64,000 nucleotides of DNA from Mycoplasmoidaceae bacterium. Its GTDB lineage: Bacteria; Bacillota_I; Bacilli_A; Mycoplasmatales; Mycoplasmoidaceae. A program made the translations under genes and the position numbers. A model generated the notes under the pieces. It was not told where the DNA came from, made no database searches, and was given only the letters and a program-made list of their open reading frames with translations. Below, piece after piece: positions 62,301-64,000 of this stretch. How positions within the stretch are numbered: the stretch's first letter is position 1; each line of letters starts with the position of its first letter. Where the stretch lies: assembly GCA_024427265.1 (NCBI GenBank), contig JAKSVP010000002.1, positions 3,285 through 67,284 of the forward strand, in the 5' to 3' direction.

Positions 62301-62500
62301 GTTTAGCTAAGAAAATCAAAAAACTCGTTGATGATAAATTCCAATATGCCGATTGAATTAATAGAAGTGATATTAAGAGTGAATTAGAAATGGAATTAAC
62401 TGTACTGCTTTACAATAATGGTTTCCCACCTGAATGAAACGATGACGTATTTAAGAATATATTGCAACAAACCGAAAACTATAAGAAAAACAGTAAATAG
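59357..62500 (+). CDS. hsdR: Type I restriction endonuclease (HsdR)
   Basis: 1047 residues. N-terminal nuclease site RRPDLLIFINGIPLIIFEFKSA (about 134-155: D...E-x-K), Walker A FGATGSGKTYTM (about 290), DEAH box SDEAHRSQ (about 394) and GFTGTP (about 437), then QTISRVNRVF as motif VI. C-terminal helical part is complete. It translocates and cuts unmodified DNA. No frameshift, so the system looks intact. Confidence 0.92.
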
Positions 62501-62507
62501 ATAAATA

Positions 62508-62957
62508 ATGTTCTCAAGTAATTTTTTGAAAACTATAAATGCTGAATTTAAGGAGATTTGCAAAAAATCCCTATTTAGTTGTCCAAAAAGGTTACAGATA
62601 CTTATTTTTGGGCCTGTGCCACAAAATGTTAACTTGTTTCCTAGTAAAGATGAGTCAAGTAGATATTGACTACTTATAAATGACATTTATGAAGAATTGG
62701 GAAATAATAATGATGTAATGTTATTATTGCCACAAAATTTACAAAACTGAATAATTAGATCTAGAAGCTGCAGAATACACAGAGGTGAAGCAAAAAGTTT
62801 TACTACATCCGATAAATTATTCCAGCCTTTAGAAAATAAATATAAACCTAAAAATACCGAAATCCCTGTAGACATGAATACTTTATTAGATTTGATTTTA
62901 GAAATAGACAAAATACATAATTTTGATTTTTGAGGCAGTTTTAATATAAAAAAATAA
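62508..62957 (+). CDS. Hypothetical protein downstream of hsdR
   Basis: 149 residues, 7 bases after hsdR. RLQILIFGPVPQNVNLFPSKDESSRYW and VMLLLPQNLQNWIIRSRSCRIHRGEAKSF suggest an alpha/beta fold (nucleotide-sensing, SLOG/TIR-like layout) but I cannot name it. Ends two bases before the next gene, so the two are co-expressed. Confidence 0.6.
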
Positions 62958-62959
62958 TA

Positions 62960-63892
62960 ATGAAACCAGTTTTAAAGTTTAAAATGTTTGTGAACAATGA
63001 AAATGAAACCTTCAACCCGAAGGTTAGTGTGGATGATGTAAAAAAATATTTGATAGACAATGATATTGAAATTAATGATGAAATAAATGTTTCTATAAAG
63101 AATTTGACATATAACCAAGAAAACAAATTTTTCAATAACAGAGATTACAAAATAGAAAAAACCAAATTAATAGAATTATGACATATTTTCTATCCTCATC
63201 TACCAGAAAAAATCATTTTAAAATTAATTGAAAATTTTGAATGTCAATATTGAGGAAATAAAGTATATGAATTAAGCTGCAATTTTGAATGAAAAAAAGG
63301 CAACTTAAAAAAACTAAATGATTTAGGTATATTTAAAATCATAGATGAATTAAGGAAAAAAGATTTGCCAAAGGCAACTGAGTTAATAAACGAAATTAAT
63401 TGATCAGTTAATCCGTTTACATCCGCGGGTTTTATTCCAATATATTGATACAAAAATTTTGAGTTAATAAGAACGAATCTAAAAAGTACAAAATCCCAAG
63501 GTGAAAATAATGGGCCAGATTTTATATTTAAGGACAGAAAAACCAACAAAATTGTCGGCGTTGAAATAGCCCAAATAAAGCCAAACCAAATTATTATTGA
63601 TACTAAAAAAGTAAAGAATCCTGAAAAAGCTATGGAAAAATGGGTTGAAGGTTTTAAGAAAAAAGAAGGCATTGAAGGATCCATTAATGAGATGAAAAGA
63701 ATAGTCAAAAATCACACTGATAGTATTCCTATATATGAAAAATGTGATGAATATGTATTAATTCTCGTAACTAATAATTGCTTTCCTGAGTATTTATACC
63801 AATTAATGGAACATTATTTAAATGAAGAAACAGAAGTTGATGGAAAACGACAAAGAGCATTCCCAAAATGAAAATGAATTTTCGTTTTCTAG
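62960..63892 (+). CDS. Putative nuclease with GPDF motif downstream of hsdR
   Basis: 310 residues. ENNGPDFIFKDRKTNKIVGVEIAQIKP (about 185-212) carries a D...E-x-x motif like the zinc-ribbon protein at 54284, with K following at IKP. The N-terminal third is helical and basic, the middle has YWGNKVYELSCNFEWKKG. It overlaps nothing and is the last gene of the operon. Confidence 0.6.
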
Positions 63893-63911
63893 ATCATTTT
63901 CCCTGGGCTCA

Positions 63912-64000
63912 CTATCGTTCGCCTTTTAACCCTTTATAAAACTCAACTACCTTTGGATCAATCTTTATTTGATCTAAAGATAATGGTTTAGTTAAATATA
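63912..64000 (-). CDS. 3' end of a gene entering from the right edge
   Basis: Reverse strand open to the window edge; reads ...YLTKPLSLDQIKIDPKVVEFYKGLKGER with stop at 63912-63914. The composition looks coding. Product not identifiable from this short piece. Confidence 0.55.
   Translation of the reverse strand, partial: YLTKPLSLDQIKIDPKVVEFYKGLKGER

Overview
The window reads only with TGA as tryptophan: nearly every long gene is continuous across in-frame TGA codons, is AT-rich, and many have only a -10 box (TATAAT) a few bases before the ATG. Together with the many lipoprotein signal peptides and the lack of any cell-wall gene, this points to a Mollicute (Mycoplasma-like, genetic code 4), probably host-associated. 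Several genes look acquired from gut bacteria: a BspA-like repeat surface protein, a GxGYxYP-family lipoprotein, and Fic and Abi modules. I see no tRNA, 16S or 23S gene and no CRISPR array.

Region 1 (about 1-20 kb) is a cassette-like array. Eleven copies or remnants of a 5S-rRNA-like sequence, all on the + strand and each followed by its own strong terminator, alternate with blocks of one to three accessory genes: a toxin/immunity-like pair, four Fic genes plus decayed Fic remnants, two M20 dipeptidase-like lipoproteins, an amidohydrolase lipoprotein, a PAP2-like protein and two related large lipoproteins. A 1.4-kb block (a Fic gene plus a structured non-coding RNA) occurs twice, apparently identical by eye, but each copy is followed by a different partner gene; the second partner runs without a stop into the next 5S copy. 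This is the strongest candidate for an undescribed arrangement: 5S-like repeats as junctions of a gene-cassette array.

Region 2 (20-30.4 kb) holds a multi-pass membrane protein, several lipoproteins (one caspase/C25-like, one GxGYxYP), a flavin reductase, an ATP-grasp ligase and a hexapeptide acetyltransferase. Region 3 (30.4-45.4 kb) has a DUF2779 nuclease-like gene and its frameshifted duplicate, a Bro-N/Fic fusion, a minus-strand run of seven lipoproteins whose promoters mostly carry the same 24-bp palindrome, three membrane proteins, a nucleotidyltransferase, an AbiEi/AbiEii pair and a superoxide reductase.

Region 4 (45.5-64 kb) starts with two tiny proteins, a ribbon-helix-helix/KTSC protein and oligoendopeptidase F, then becomes a defence island: an AIPR protein and a Z1 ATPase, two near-identical small HTH regulators each placed before a nuclease or restriction module, a DUF4145-like protein, a type I restriction-modification operon (hsdM-hsdS-hsdR), and two downstream genes, one with a nuclease-like GPDF...E motif shared with a zinc-ribbon protein at 54.3 kb.
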